Shown here one piece after another: positions 32,515 to 41,216 of a stretch of 64,000 bases of DNA (positions are counted from its first letter, which is position 1; each line of letters opens with the position of its first letter). The translations under genes were made by a program, and so were the position numbers. The stretch is from WHTK01 sp963711035 (GTDB lineage: Bacteria > Chloroflexota > Dehalococcoidia > DSTF01 > WHTK01), in contig CAVQCN010000002.1 in NCBI GenBank assembly GCA_963711035.1, positions 124,001 through 188,000 of the forward strand, written 5' to 3'. The notes under the pieces are model-generated. The model was not told the DNA's origin. It ran no database searches and saw nothing but the letters and a program-made list of their open reading frames with translations.

Positions 32515-33917
32515 CCGGCGAGCCGATCCCGCAGCGCGTCCACCTGGTCGGCATCGGCGGCATGCACATGTCCGCTATCGCCCGCATCCTGCTGGCGCGT
32601 GGCCACGAGGTCTCCGGCTCCGACCTGCGCGCCTCGCCCCTTACGGATGCGCTGCAAGAGCTCGGCGCTCGCGTCGTCATCGGCCCGCACGACGCCGCCA
32701 ACCTCGACGATCCACAGCTCGTGGTCACGACCTCGGCCGCGACGTCCGACAACCCCGAGCTGAACGCGGCCCGGGATCGCGGCATCCCCGTGATCAAGCG
32801 TGCCGACATGGTGGCGCGGCTCATGGAGGGCAAGCTTGGCGTCTGCGTGGCGGGCTGTCACGGCAAGAGCACAACCAGCGGTCTCATCGCATTCATATTG
32901 AAAGATGCCGGCCGCGACCCGACCTACCTGATCGGCGCCGAGGTGGCTGCACTGGGCGACAACGCCGCTCCCGGCAGCGGCGAGCACGTCGTCGTCGAGG
33001 CGGACGAGTATGACCGCGCCTTCCTCAGCTACCACCCGTTGGTGGCGCTGGTGACCAACGTGGAGCCGGACCACCTCGACTACTACAAGACCTGGGAGGC
33101 GGTGCAGGAGGCGTTCCGCGGCTTTGTCGCCAACGTCGAGCCGGAGGGGCGTCTCTTCCTCTGCGCCGATGACCTCGAAGCACTCTCGCTCGGCACCTAC
33201 GCGCACACCGGCGTCAAGCTCGCCACCTACGCGCTCGATGTCGAGGCCGACTGGCGTGCCGTGGATATCGAGGAGCGAGACGGGCGTCAGGCGTTCACGG
33301 TGCAGCGCGACGGCGACTTCTTCGGCCGCTTCGAGATTTCCCTGGCCGGCCGGCACATGGTGCAGAACGCGCTCGGCGCCATCGCCGTCGTCTCCGTGCT
33401 GGGCCTGGGCGTAGCGGAGATCGCCGCCGCGTTGTCGCGATACACCGGCGTGCGGCGCCGCTTCGAGCGTGTCGGCGAGGTAGATGGCGTGCTGGTCATG
33501 GACGACTACGCCCATCACCCGACCGAGATCGAGGCGCTGGCCCACGCGGCGCGGGAGCGCTTCCCGGGACGGCGCATCGTCGTCTGCTTCCAGCCGCATA
33601 CCTTTGCCCGCACGCGCTACCTGCTGGCGGGCTTTCGTACCTGCTTCCGCGATTTCGACCGCCTCTTCCTGCTCGAGACGTACGCCGCGCGCGAAGCCAT
33701 TGCCGATGGCATGACGGCCGGCCAACTGGCGGCTGAGGTGACGTCGCCGCCGCCCACCTACGTCGAGACCTTCGAGCAGGCCGCCGACGCGGTCGCGGCC
33801 GATCTGCGCCCCGGCGACGTCTTCTTCACGGTCGGCGCCGGTGACGTGGACACGGTCGGCCCGCTTGTGCTGCAGCGCCTGCGGGCGCGGGCCGGAGTGG
33901 GAGGAGCGCAGCCGTGA
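32511..33917 (+). CDS. murC: UDP-MurNAc:L-alanine ligase MurC
   Basis: The 468-residue ligase begins RVHLVGIGGMHMSAIARILLARGHEVSGSDL (residues 7-37), the MurC Rossmann domain. The ATP loop is AGCHGKSTTSGL, with Cys and Ser where GTHGKTTT is usual. VVEADEYDRAFLSYHP, VTNVEPDHLDYY and VMDDYAHHPTEIEA are typical. MurC adds the first L-Ala of the stem peptide. It is coupled to murG and murB by 4-base overlaps. Confidence 0.96.
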   Translation: MTGEPIPQRVHLVGIGGMHMSAIARILLARGHEVSGSDLRASPLTDALQELGARVVIGPHDAANLDDPQLVVTTSAATSDNPELNAARDRGIPVIKRADMVARLMEGKLGVCVAGCHGKSTTSGLIAFILKDAGRDPTYLIGAEVAALGDNAAPGSGEHVVVEADEYDRAFLSYHPLVALVTNVEPDHLDYYKTWEAVQEAFRGFVANVEPEGRLFLCADDLEALSLGTYAHTGVKLATYALDVEADWRAVDIEERDGRQAFTVQRDGDFFGRFEISLAGRHMVQNALGAIAVVSVLGLGVAEIAAALSRYTGVRRRFERVGEVDGVLVMDDYAHHPTEIEALAHAARERFPGRRIVVCFQPHTFARTRYLLAGFRTCFRDFDRLFLLETYAAREAIADGMTAGQLAAEVTSPPPTYVETFEQAADAVAADLRPGDVFFTVGAGDVDTVGPLVLQRLRARAGVGGAQP

Positions 33918-34858
33918 GCCTGGACGCTGCCTTCCTGCAGAGCCTCGAGGCCATAGCGTCCGTGCGAGCCGAGGAGCCGCTGTCGCGTCACACGACGATC
34001 GGCATCGGCGGGCCGGCGGACGCCTACGTGAGCGTCGACGGCGCGGCGCAGCTGGCGGCGGTGGCGTCGCTCTGCCTGCGAGAAAACGTGCCGTGCTTCG
34101 TACTCGGCTCCGGCAGCAACATCGTCGTCGGCGACCGCGGCATTCGCGGAGTGGTGATCGAGAACAACGCGGACGCGCTGAGCGAGCCCGCAGGCTTCGA
34201 GAGCAACGGCGAGCAGCGCTTCCTGGTGCGCGCCGAATCCGGCTGCAGCTTTGCCGGGATCGCCCGCCAGCTTTCTTTTGCCGGCTACGCGGGCCTCGAA
34301 TGGGCCTGCGGCATCCCGGGCACGATCGGCGGCGCCGTCGTCTACAACGCCGGCGCCTACGGCGGCTGCCTGGGCGACGTGCTGCTGCGCATCGCCGTTG
34401 CCGGTCGTGACGGTGAAGAGGTCATCGAGGCCGAAGACCTGGGTCTCGTCTACCGCGGCAGCGCCTTCACGCGCGGCCTCATGGCAGGGCGCGCCGTCCT
34501 CTGGGCCGAATTTGCGCTGTGGCCCGGCGACGCCGCCTCCCTGCGCGAGAGTATCGCCGACTTCGACGCGCGCCGCCTCAAGGCGCAACCGCGCGGCCGC
34601 AACGCCGGCTCCTTCTTCAAGAACCCGGCCGGGCAGCCCGCCTGGAAGCTGATCGATGCGGTCGGCATGCGAGGCTACCGCGTTGGCGGCGCCGAGTTCT
34701 CCGACAAGCACTGCAACTTCCTGATCAACGCCGGCGGCGCCACGGCCGCGGACGTGGCCGGCCTCAAGAGCCTGGCGCAACAGCGTGTGCGCGACCAGTT
34801 TGGCATCGAGCTGCAGAACGAGGTGAGGCTGGTGGGGGAGGGCTTCGACGATGCCTGA
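33914..34858 (+). CDS. murB: UDP-N-acetylenolpyruvoylglucosamine reductase MurB
   Basis: The 314-residue FAD protein has TTIGIGGPADAYV, VLGSGSNIVVGDRGIRGVVI, the flavin loop WACGIPGTIGGAVVYNAGAYGG, LVYRGSAFT, and the catalytic RNAGSFFKNP Ser with a C-terminal NEVRLVGEG Glu. It reduces enolpyruvyl-UDP-GlcNAc to UDP-MurNAc. The GTG start overlaps murC. The presence of the YRxS-type loop places it in the type I/II boundary; not resolved further. Confidence 0.96.
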   Translation: MSLDAAFLQSLEAIASVRAEEPLSRHTTIGIGGPADAYVSVDGAAQLAAVASLCLRENVPCFVLGSGSNIVVGDRGIRGVVIENNADALSEPAGFESNGEQRFLVRAESGCSFAGIARQLSFAGYAGLEWACGIPGTIGGAVVYNAGAYGGCLGDVLLRIAVAGRDGEEVIEAEDLGLVYRGSAFTRGLMAGRAVLWAEFALWPGDAASLRESIADFDARRLKAQPRGRNAGSFFKNPAGQPAWKLIDAVGMRGYRVGGAEFSDKHCNFLINAGGATAADVAGLKSLAQQRVRDQFGIELQNEVRLVGEGFDDA

Positions 34859-35912
34859 CCGCCTGCGCCTCGGCCTCGTCTTCGGCGGCCGCTCCGTGGA
34901 GCACGAAGTGTCGGTCGTCTCGGCCGAGCACGTCATTGCCGCCGCCGACCCGGACCGCTTCGACGTCGTGCCGATCGGCGTGACCGGGGACGGCGTCTGG
35001 CTGACGCCTGAACTGACGCGGGAAGAGCTTGCCAAGCCCGACCCGCCCTTCAAGAAGCGCATCGAGGGCGCGGAATTCGGTACGCGCCTCGAGGGCATCG
35101 CCGCGGCGCTGGCCGGCGTAGATGTCGTCTTCCCCCTGATCCACGGCACGCACGGCGAGGACGGCACGCTGCAGGGCATGCTGGAGCTGGCCGGGCTGCC
35201 CTACGTGGGCTGCGGCGTCGGCGCCAGCGCTCTGGGCATGGACAAGGCCCTGATGAAGGCCGCCTTTCAGGCCGCCGGCATCGGCGTCTGCGACTACCGC
35301 GTCGTGCGGCCGCACGAGGACTTCGACGAGGCCGTGAACCTGAGCCGCGAGCTCGAAGGGGCGCTGGGCATGCCGGTCTTTGTCAAGCCGGCCAACGGCG
35401 GCTCGAGTGTCGGCGTCCAGAAGGCGCACGACCGCGAAGAGCTCGCTGCGGCCCTGCTGGAGGCGCGTCGATACGACCGCAAGCTCGTAATCGAAAGCAT
35501 GGTCGAGGGTCGCGAAGTCGAGTGCGGCGTGCTCGGCAACGTGGACGCCGAGGCGTCTGCGGTGGGCGAGATCCGCTTCGCGCGCGAGTTCTACGATTTC
35601 GAGGCAAAGTACCTCGATCCGCGTACGAAGATCGTCGCGCCGGCGGACATACCAGCGGAAACGGCGGTGCGGGTGCAGGAGCTGGCTCTGAAGGCGTTTG
35701 CCGCGATCGACGGCAGCGGCATGAGCCGGGTCGATTTCTTCCTCCGGCCGGACGGCTCGCTGCTCATCGACGAGGTCAATACGATTCCGGGATTCACGCC
35801 TGCGAGCATGTTCCCGAGACTTTGGCAGACTTTAGGAGTATCCTATACCGAGCTGATAACGCGCCTAGTCGGATTAGCAATGGCGCGACACATGGAGCGA
35901 GCGATTGGCTAA
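34851..35912 (+). CDS. ddl: D-alanine-D-alanine ligase
   Basis: The 353-residue ATP-grasp enzyme reads LRLGLVFGGRSVEHEVSVVSAEHV at its start, then FPLIHGTHGEDGTLQGMLELAGLPYVG, VKPANGGSSVGVQKA, and the metal-binding DFFLRPDGSLLIDEVNTIPGFTPASMFP near the end (ranges by residue 4-27, 96-122, 176-190 and 294-321). It makes the dipeptide used by MurF. The start overlaps murB by eight bases, and the ftsQ start lies inside its 3' end. Confidence 0.95.
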   Translation: MPDRLRLGLVFGGRSVEHEVSVVSAEHVIAAADPDRFDVVPIGVTGDGVWLTPELTREELAKPDPPFKKRIEGAEFGTRLEGIAAALAGVDVVFPLIHGTHGEDGTLQGMLELAGLPYVGCGVGASALGMDKALMKAAFQAAGIGVCDYRVVRPHEDFDEAVNLSRELEGALGMPVFVKPANGGSSVGVQKAHDREELAAALLEARRYDRKLVIESMVEGREVECGVLGNVDAEASAVGEIRFAREFYDFEAKYLDPRTKIVAPADIPAETAVRVQELALKAFAAIDGSGMSRVDFFLRPDGSLLIDEVNTIPGFTPASMFPRLWQTLGVSYTELITRLVGLAMARHMERAIG

Positions 35913-36672
35913 GGACCGCACACCCCGCCAGCGGCCCACCAGCAAGCGAAGATTCAACCCCATCCGCGTTCTGCTCGGACGCTGGAGGGTGATGCTGGCG
36001 CTTCTGCCGATCGCGGCCGTCGCCGGTCTGGCGTACGCGGCGGTCGCATCGCCGCTGCTCACGGCTCAGCACATCGACGTCGAAGGGACACAGACGCTGG
36101 ACCAGTCGGCGCTGATCGACATCAGCGGCCTCAAAGGCAAGAGCATGCTCGACCTGCCGACCGACGCGGCCACGCAGCGCCTGCTGCAGGTGCCGGCCGT
36201 GCAGTCGGTCGCGATCTCCCGCACCTGGCCCCAGACGGTCACGATCACCATTACGGAGCGCACGCCTGTCGCCTACTGGTCGGTCAACGGCCGCGATTAC
36301 GTCGTGGACATCGACGGCGTCGTGCTCTCCTCCGGCGTGCCGGCCGACCCGGCGCCTCGCATCGTCGAGCCGAACAGCACCCGTGTGCTGGCCGCCGGCG
36401 ACCGCGTGCACCCGGACGCGATCGCGCTGGCCCTGCGCATCACGCAGGAATCGACCAGCGTGTTGGGCAAGAAAATCGAAAGTCTGGAATACACGAACGG
36501 CATCGGCGTCACCGCCGTCTTCCAGGGCGGCATGCGCGTTACCTTCGGAGACGAGCGGTCCTACGACTACAAGATGGCGGTCCTCGACAGCCTGATGAGC
36601 GATCTCACGGCGCAGGGCATCACGCCGCATACGGTGGACCTGCGCTTCGGCGAGCGGGTGACCTATGACTAG
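35905..36672 (+). CDS. ftsQ: Division protein FtsQ/DivIB
   Basis: The 255-residue protein has a basic cytoplasmic N-terminus, one membrane span (MLALLPIAAVAGLAYAAVA), a POTRA domain starting LTAQHIDVEGTQTLDQSAL and the FtsQ part with WPQTVTITITERTPVAYW. It recruits FtsL/FtsB to the septum. TTG 35905 overlaps ddl by eight bases. The ftsA gene follows after 15 bases with AGGGAGG in between. Confidence 0.93.
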   Translation: MAKDRTPRQRPTSKRRFNPIRVLLGRWRVMLALLPIAAVAGLAYAAVASPLLTAQHIDVEGTQTLDQSALIDISGLKGKSMLDLPTDAATQRLLQVPAVQSVAISRTWPQTVTITITERTPVAYWSVNGRDYVVDIDGVVLSSGVPADPAPRIVEPNSTRVLAAGDRVHPDAIALALRITQESTSVLGKKIESLEYTNGIGVTAVFQGGMRVTFGDERSYDYKMAVLDSLMSDLTAQGITPHTVDLRFGERVTYD

Positions 36673-36687
36673 GGAGGCAACGCTGCC

Positions 36688-37932
36688 GTGGTAAGGTCTG
36701 GCACGTTCGCGGCTATCGACGTCGGTACGACGAAAGTCTGCACCATCGTAGGCGAAGTCGCAGGTACCGGCGAGACGCGCATCATCGGCGTAGGCATTGC
36801 GCCCTCGGCCGGCTTGAGCCGCGGCATGGTCGACAACATCCGCGAGGCCACGGAGGCGATCCACGCCTCGGTCGAGAAGGCGGAACGTGCCAGCGGCACG
36901 CGCATTCTCTCCGCTTCGGTCGGCCTCGGCGGCGCCCACGCGCAGAGTGAGAACAACCGCGGCATCGTGGCGGTACCGGACCGTAGCAGGCCCATCGGCC
37001 ACGAGGACGTGGTGCGCGCCCTTGAGGGCGCCAAGATCATCAGCGTGCCCGCCAACCGCGAGATCCTGCACGTCCTGCCGCGCTACTACATCGTCGACGG
37101 TCAGGACAGCGTCACGGACCCGCTGGGCATGTACGGCCAGCGACTCGACGTCGAAGCGCACATCATCACGGTCGCCAGCAGCGCCGTCGCCAACATCACC
37201 AAGGTCGTCGAGGCAGCCGGCGTGCAGGTCGACGAGCTCGTTTTGCAGCCGCTGGCCAGCGCTGAGGCCGTCCTCGACGCGGAGGAGAAGCGCCAGGGCG
37301 TGATCATCGCCGACATCGGCGGCGGCTGCAGCGACATCAGCGTCTTCGTCGACGGCTCCATTCAACACACGGCAACGCTGCCGCTCGGCGGCAACCACAT
37401 CACGCGCGACCTCGTGGTCGGCTTGCGCTGTCCGTACCACGCTGCCGAAGCAGCGAAGGAGATCTACGGCAGCGCCATTCCCAGCAGCGTGCCTGCCGAC
37501 GAAGAAGTCGAGATCGAGGCGTTCGGAGCTGAGCGTCAGCGCAGCTACTCGCGCCGCCACATCTGCGAGATCATCCAGGCGCGCGCCGAGGAGATCCTCG
37601 AGATGATCGTCACGGAGGTGCGCCGCAGCACGGAGCTCGAGTTCGTCTCGGCCGGCCTCGTGCTGACGGGCGGCACCGCCCGCCTGCCGGGCATCGACGT
37701 GCTGGCCGAGCAGGTCACCGGCCTGCCGGCGCGTATCGGCCTGCCGGGCCACATCTTCGGCCTCGTCGACGAACTGCACGACCCGGCTTTCGCCACCAGC
37801 GTCGGCCTGTTGCAGTGGGCCATCGGCGAGCAAGAGCTGGCGCCTCTGCAGCATGACGTGATGGGCCCAACCGTTCTGGACGGCCTCTTCAAGAAGATCA
37901 GCAGCGTGTTCCGCGTGCTGTTGCCGGAGTAA
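36688..37932 (+). CDS. ftsA: Division protein FtsA
   Basis: The 414-residue actin-like ATPase begins GTFAAIDVGTTKVCTIVGEV and has DSVTDPLGMYGQRLDVEAHI (SHS2 region), VIIADIGGGCSDISVFVDG and LVLTGGTARLPGIDVLAEQ. The C-terminal ISSVFRVLLPE resembles the membrane-binding amphipathic helix. It anchors FtsZ to the membrane. The start is GTG with AGGGAGG about ten bases upstream. FtsA is absent from actinobacteria, which argues against that phylum for this DNA. Confidence 0.95.
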   Translation: MVRSGTFAAIDVGTTKVCTIVGEVAGTGETRIIGVGIAPSAGLSRGMVDNIREATEAIHASVEKAERASGTRILSASVGLGGAHAQSENNRGIVAVPDRSRPIGHEDVVRALEGAKIISVPANREILHVLPRYYIVDGQDSVTDPLGMYGQRLDVEAHIITVASSAVANITKVVEAAGVQVDELVLQPLASAEAVLDAEEKRQGVIIADIGGGCSDISVFVDGSIQHTATLPLGGNHITRDLVVGLRCPYHAAEAAKEIYGSAIPSSVPADEEVEIEAFGAERQRSYSRRHICEIIQARAEEILEMIVTEVRRSTELEFVSAGLVLTGGTARLPGIDVLAEQVTGLPARIGLPGHIFGLVDELHDPAFATSVGLLQWAIGEQELAPLQHDVMGPTVLDGLFKKISSVFRVLLPE

Positions 37933-38027
37933 GACGCGATGAGGTTGCGGATTCTCGGCTCGAAAGACAAGACCACAGGGTATTTACCCTTACCTGTCAC
38001 CACACCACCCGCCAGGAGGTCCCAGTG

Positions 38028-39161
38028 ATGAAGAACAACACCTACTTCGACGGACTGCCGCCGATCAAGGTTGTCGGCGTGGGCGGCGGCGGCTGCAACG
38101 CCGTGTCGCGCATGGCCAGCGAGAAGATTCCAGGTGTCCAGCTCGTCGCCGTGAACACGGATGGGCAGGCGCTGATGCACGCGGCCGCCGACGTGCAGAT
38201 CCGCATCGGCGACAAGCTCACCAAGGGCCTTGGCGCCGGCGGCGACCCGGCCCGCGGCCAGCGCTCCGCCGAAGAGAGCCGCGACGAGCTCGCCGAAGCG
38301 GTGCGCGGCGCTGAGATGGTCTTCGTCACCGCCGGCATGGGCGGCGGGACCGGTACCGGCGCCTCGCCCGTCGTCGCCGAGGTGGCGCGCGAGTCCGGTG
38401 CCCTGACCATCGGCGTCGTGACCAAGCCGTTCGGCTTCGAGGGCGCCAAGCGGGCCCAGCGCGCCGAAGAGGGCATCGCCGCCCTGCGCGACAAGGTCGA
38501 CACGCTGATCGTCATCCCCAACGACCGCCTGCTCTCGATCTGCGACTCCAAGGCCTCGCTGGAGGACGCCTTCCGCACCGCCGACGACGTGCTGCGCCAG
38601 GGCATCCAGGGCATCTCCGAGATCATCACTCTGCCCGGCATCGTCAACCTGGACTTTGCCGACGTGCGCAAGATCATGGCCGGCGCCGGTCCCGCGCTGC
38701 TGTCGATCGGCCACGGACGCGGCGACGACCGCGCCGTCGAGGCCGCCCGCGCCGCCGTCAGCAGTCCGCTGCTGGACGTGAGCATCCGTGGCGCCCGCGG
38801 CGTGCTGTTCAACATCGTGGGCGGCCACAACCTGGGGCTGGCCGAGATCAGCAAGGCGGCGCAGGTCATCCAGAGCGTGGTGCACGAGGACGCCGAGATC
38901 GTCTTCGGCGCCGCCGTCGACGAGGGCATTGGCGACGAGGTCAAGGTGACGGTCATCGCCACCGGCTTCGAGCCGCAGAAGGACATCGTCATGCGGGAAG
39001 AGCCCGTCGAAGCTTTCGACGAGGAGCCGCAATCGCTGGACGACCACGAGCCCGAAGCGGTGGAGTCGCGCCCTCACTACGACGACGCGCCGTTCCGCGA
39101 GCTGCCCGGCATGGACACGGAGCTGCCCGCCTTCCTGCGCCGCAACGTTCCGGCGCGTTAG
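38028..39161 (+). CDS. ftsZ: Division GTPase FtsZ
   Basis: The 377-residue tubulin-like protein has KVVGVGGGGCNAVSRM, VNTDGQAL, the GTP loop AGMGGGTGTGASPVVAEVA, the FGFEGAKRAQRAEEGIAAL stretch and VIPNDRLL. An acidic linker of about 50 residues leads to the C-terminal peptide LPAFLRRN, which binds FtsA. I choose ATG 38028 because AGGAGGT ends seven bases before it; GTG 38025 is one codon earlier. It is the last gene of the dcw cluster. Confidence 0.97.
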   Translation: MKNNTYFDGLPPIKVVGVGGGGCNAVSRMASEKIPGVQLVAVNTDGQALMHAAADVQIRIGDKLTKGLGAGGDPARGQRSAEESRDELAEAVRGAEMVFVTAGMGGGTGTGASPVVAEVARESGALTIGVVTKPFGFEGAKRAQRAEEGIAALRDKVDTLIVIPNDRLLSICDSKASLEDAFRTADDVLRQGIQGISEIITLPGIVNLDFADVRKIMAGAGPALLSIGHGRGDDRAVEAARAAVSSPLLDVSIRGARGVLFNIVGGHNLGLAEISKAAQVIQSVVHEDAEIVFGAAVDEGIGDEVKVTVIATGFEPQKDIVMREEPVEAFDEEPQSLDDHEPEAVESRPHYDDAPFRELPGMDTELPAFLRRNVPAR

Positions 39162-39279
39162 GGACTGCCATCCCGCGCAGAGCCGCGCGGGGCCTGTGAG
39201 GGCGGTTGAAGCCAAGTCCAGGACGGACCGGCGCTCGGCTCCCAAGCAGCGGGGCGCCATCACGACATTGTCGTGCCGA

Positions 39280-39305
39280 GACGGGCGACCGCAAGGTCGC
39301 CCGTC
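39280..39305 (+). terminator. Hairpin after ftsZ
   Basis: GACGGGCGACC pairs perfectly with GGTCGCCCGTC around loop GCAA. The following CTGTCTAAAA is not a T-tract, so termination efficiency is uncertain. It lies 118 bases after the ftsZ stop. Confidence 0.6.
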
Positions 39306-39391
39306 CTGTCTAAAATGCGCAGCGACGAAGCAATCTCGCAACTGCCACGAGACGCGATAAGTTGTCTGAGGCAGCCGTGCTGTCTGCCGGT

Positions 39392-39419
39392 GGAGATTCT
39401 TCACTCCGTTCAGAATGAC
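39392..39419. repeat. Single arm of the GTCATTCTGAGC dispersed repeat
   Basis: GGAGATTCTTCACTCCGTTC followed by AGAATGAC matches the right arm of the element at 44508-44535 with two changes. It stands alone in the ftsZ-GNAT gap. Confidence 0.65.
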
Positions 39420-39489
39420 ATCGTATTCGCTGCGCTCCCAATCACAGGGGCGTCTGTCTTTCGAAGCCCCGGCGGGCTAAGCTGAGGCC

Positions 39490-39987
39490 GTGCCTGACCT
39501 GCGCATCGACCTCGCGACGCCGGACGACGTGCCGCTGATCCTGGACCTGATCCGCGGCCTCGCCGAGTACGAGCACGAGCCCGAATCGGCGCAGGCGACG
39601 CCCCAGCAGCTGCACGAGGCGCTGTTCGGCGCTCGTCCTGCCGCCGAGTGCGCCATCGCCCGCCTCGACGGCGAGGCGGCGGGCTTCGCGCTGTGGTTCC
39701 AGAACTTCTCGACCTGGACGGGCATGCCCGGCGTCTGGCTCGAGGACCTCTTCGTCTGGCCGCGATTTCGGCGTCTCGGTGTCGGCAAGGCGCTGTTGCA
39801 GTACCTGGCGCGCCTCTGCGTCGAGCGCGGCTACGGGCGCTTCGAGTGGTCCGTCCTGGACTGGAACCAGCCCGCCATCGACTTCTACCGCTCACTCGGC
39901 GCCGTCGCGATGGACGAGTGGACCACCTACCGTCTGCACGGCGAGGCGCTGCAGCGGTTCGGGGCGCAGCGGCCGGACGAAGCCTGA
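39490..39987 (+). CDS. GNAT N-acetyltransferase (diamine/thialysine acetyltransferase-like)
   Basis: The 165-residue protein has the SSAT-type layout: IDLATPDDVPLILDLIRGLAEYE at the N-terminus, FSTWTGMPGVWLEDLFVWPRFRRLGVGKALL (the acetyl-CoA loop with R-x2-GVGK, residues 76-106) and EWSVLDWNQPAIDFYRSLGA. These are seen in spermidine/thialysine acetyltransferases. The substrate is not certain. GTG start; it has its own terminator and is not obviously linked to ftsZ or nrdR. Confidence 0.88.
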   Translation: MPDLRIDLATPDDVPLILDLIRGLAEYEHEPESAQATPQQLHEALFGARPAAECAIARLDGEAAGFALWFQNFSTWTGMPGVWLEDLFVWPRFRRLGVGKALLQYLARLCVERGYGRFEWSVLDWNQPAIDFYRSLGAVAMDEWTTYRLHGEALQRFGAQRPDEA

Positions 39988-39995
39988 CGCAGCGA

Positions 39996-40017
39996 GGCGC
40001 CGATCGCGCCACATTTT
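39996..40017 (+). terminator. Short terminator after the acetyltransferase
   Basis: GGCGC and GCGCC pair around CGATC, and TTTTTT follows three bases later. The stem is only 5 bp but the T-run is good. Confidence 0.6.
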
Positions 40018-40166
40018 TTCGACGGACGGCCGCATTTCCCATGCCTGAAACAGGCTGCATGCGTTGAAGCTGAGACCGCGCAAATCTGAGCTCCACCGAC
40101 CATAACCCGACGGCTTATGATCAGCACTGTTCTTGCAAACGACACAAAATCTGGTAGTTCGCGTGA

Positions 40167-40195
40167 TTGACAGCCTCTAGATATGGGGTTACCAT
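40167..40195 (+). promoter_or_regulatory. nrdR operon promoter
   Basis: TTGACA at 40167-40172 and TACCAT at 40190-40195 with 17-base spacing. The predicted start is near 40202. A NrdR box fills the spacer exactly. Confidence 0.72.
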
Positions 40196-40219
40196 CCCCC
40201 TCGCCTCTAGATTTAGGGG
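40174..40219 (+). promoter_or_regulatory. Tandem NrdR boxes
   Basis: Box 1 (40174-40189, core CTAGATATGG) and box 2 (40204-40219, core CTAGATTTAG) each fit the NrdR core CWATATATWG at eight of ten positions and are 30 bases apart centre to centre, about three helical turns. Box 1 lies between -35 and -10, box 2 just after the start point. NrdR-ATP/dATP is known to repress RNR genes through such pairs. Confidence 0.72.
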
Positions 40220-40237
40220 CGCCCGCCAGGAGGCGAT

Positions 40238-40303
40238 ATGTCGATTAGCCCCGTCCCGCAGAAGGGCTCCGCAGCAAGAGCCGCAGCCTACTCAGGTCTC
40301 TAA
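40238..40303 (+). CDS. Possible 21-codon leader peptide before nrdR
   Basis: An ATG preceded by AGGAGG at five bases opens a 21-residue frame starting MSISPVPQKGS and ending AAYSGL. It lies entirely in the 5' leader of nrdR and stops 20 bases before the nrdR ATG, which itself has a poorer ribosome site. It could be a leader peptide or a chance frame. Confidence 0.4.
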   Translation: MSISPVPQKGSAARAAAYSGL

Positions 40304-40323
40304 CCCGGAAGCTGCCCCTCGCC

Positions 40324-40893
40324 ATGCGCTGCCCCTTCTGCGGTCATCTCGATTCCAAGGTCACCGATTCGCGCGAAGCCGACGACGGCATCCGCCGCCG
40401 CCGCGAGTGCCTCGACTGCGGCCGCCGCTTCACGACCTACGAGCGCGTCCAGGTCGCGCCGCTCATGGTCGTCAAGAAGGACGGCCGCCGCGAGGAGTTC
40501 TCGCGCGAGAAGGTGCTGAGCGGCATCCGCCGTTCCTGCGCCAAGCTGCCGGTCAGCGCCGCCGACATCGCCGCCATCGTCGACGACATCGAGGCGACGC
40601 TGCACGCGCAGGGCCTGGCAGAGGTGTCGTACTACGACATCGGCGACATGGTCATGGAGCGCCTGCGCGAGGTGAGCCACATCGCCTACGTGCGCTTCGC
40701 CTCCCACTACCGCGACTTCGTGTCGTTCGAGGAGCTGCAGGACGAGTTCCAGCGCCTGGCGACGGCTCCGCGCCGCTCGCCCCGGGCCGCAGGCGCCGCC
40801 CAGCCGCCGCTGCTGCCGCCCGCCGCGCTCGAGGGGCAGCTCATTCCACCAATCGAGATTCAGGACCGGCCCCAGCGCCGCGCCCGCCGCTAG
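40324..40893 (+). CDS. nrdR: Ribonucleotide reductase regulator NrdR
   Basis: The protein starts with the zinc ribbon MRCPFCGHLDSKVTDSR...RRRECLDCGRRFTTYER, followed by an ATP-cone (VVKKDGRREEFSREKVLSG...ASHYRDF). NrdR senses ATP/dATP and represses RNR genes. At 189 residues it has a Pro/Arg-rich C-terminal tail of about 35 residues beyond the usual ~150. NrdR boxes over its own promoter imply autoregulation and control of the downstream nrdJ gene. Confidence 0.96.
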   Translation: MRCPFCGHLDSKVTDSREADDGIRRRRECLDCGRRFTTYERVQVAPLMVVKKDGRREEFSREKVLSGIRRSCAKLPVSAADIAAIVDDIEATLHAQGLAEVSYYDIGDMVMERLREVSHIAYVRFASHYRDFVSFEELQDEFQRLATAPRRSPRAAGAAQPPLLPPAALEGQLIPPIEIQDRPQRRARR

Positions 40894-40906
40894 CAGAGGA
40901 CCGGTT

Positions 40907-41206
40907 TTGGCCGTAGAAGGGTTCGGCAAGTTGTACAACGAGGCGTTCGAGCTGGTCGCAGAGGGCCACTGCCAGATCGATTTCGATCGCGGCAACGTCA
41001 CTATGCACCCCATCGTCGACACGCCGACGGTGCAGCGTCAGCACGGCCGCCTGCGCCTCGAGATGGAGGATGGCACCGAGGTCATGCTCTCGGGCCGCAT
41101 CATCCGTTTCCGGCTCAACGTGCCCAACCTGCCCACCGGCGCCGCATACCGCCTCTACTTCGAGGACCGGCCCATCCTGCCTTCGGCGGAAGGCAGCGGG
41201 GTGTGA
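40907..41206 (+). CDS. Unrecognised 99-residue protein between nrdR and nrdJ
   Basis: TTG 40907 with AGAGGA upstream. The sequence looks like a small beta-rich domain: a helix FGKLYNEAFELVAEGH, then strands HPIVDTPTVQRQHGRLRLEMEDGTEVML and GRIIRFRLNVPNLPTGAAYRLYFEDRPI. No Cys cluster or membrane segment is present. Its place between nrdR and nrdJ with 13-base and 10-base gaps suggests a part in ribonucleotide reduction or its control. No family is recognised. Confidence 0.72.
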   Translation: MAVEGFGKLYNEAFELVAEGHCQIDFDRGNVTMHPIVDTPTVQRQHGRLRLEMEDGTEVMLSGRIIRFRLNVPNLPTGAAYRLYFEDRPILPSAEGSGV

Positions 41207-41216
41207 GGTGCGTGCG

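Larger units (their letters stand above)
39162..39489. other. Intergenic stretch after ftsZ
   Basis: This 328-base gap contains the ftsZ hairpin (39280-39305) and one arm of a dispersed repeat (39392-39419). No gene is supported in the remainder. Confidence 0.6.

Noticed and set aside
35794..37854. 686-codon minus-strand frame opposite ftsQ-ftsA, and similar long antisense frames opposite nrdJ and lhr
   Set aside because: They are G+C-driven shadows: low-complexity Arg/Ala/His-rich translations opposite strongly conserved genes.
40220..40323. Cobalamin riboswitch before the B12-dependent reductase operon
   Set aside because: The conserved B12-box and core blocks are not found; the region is explained by promoter, NrdR boxes and a short frame.
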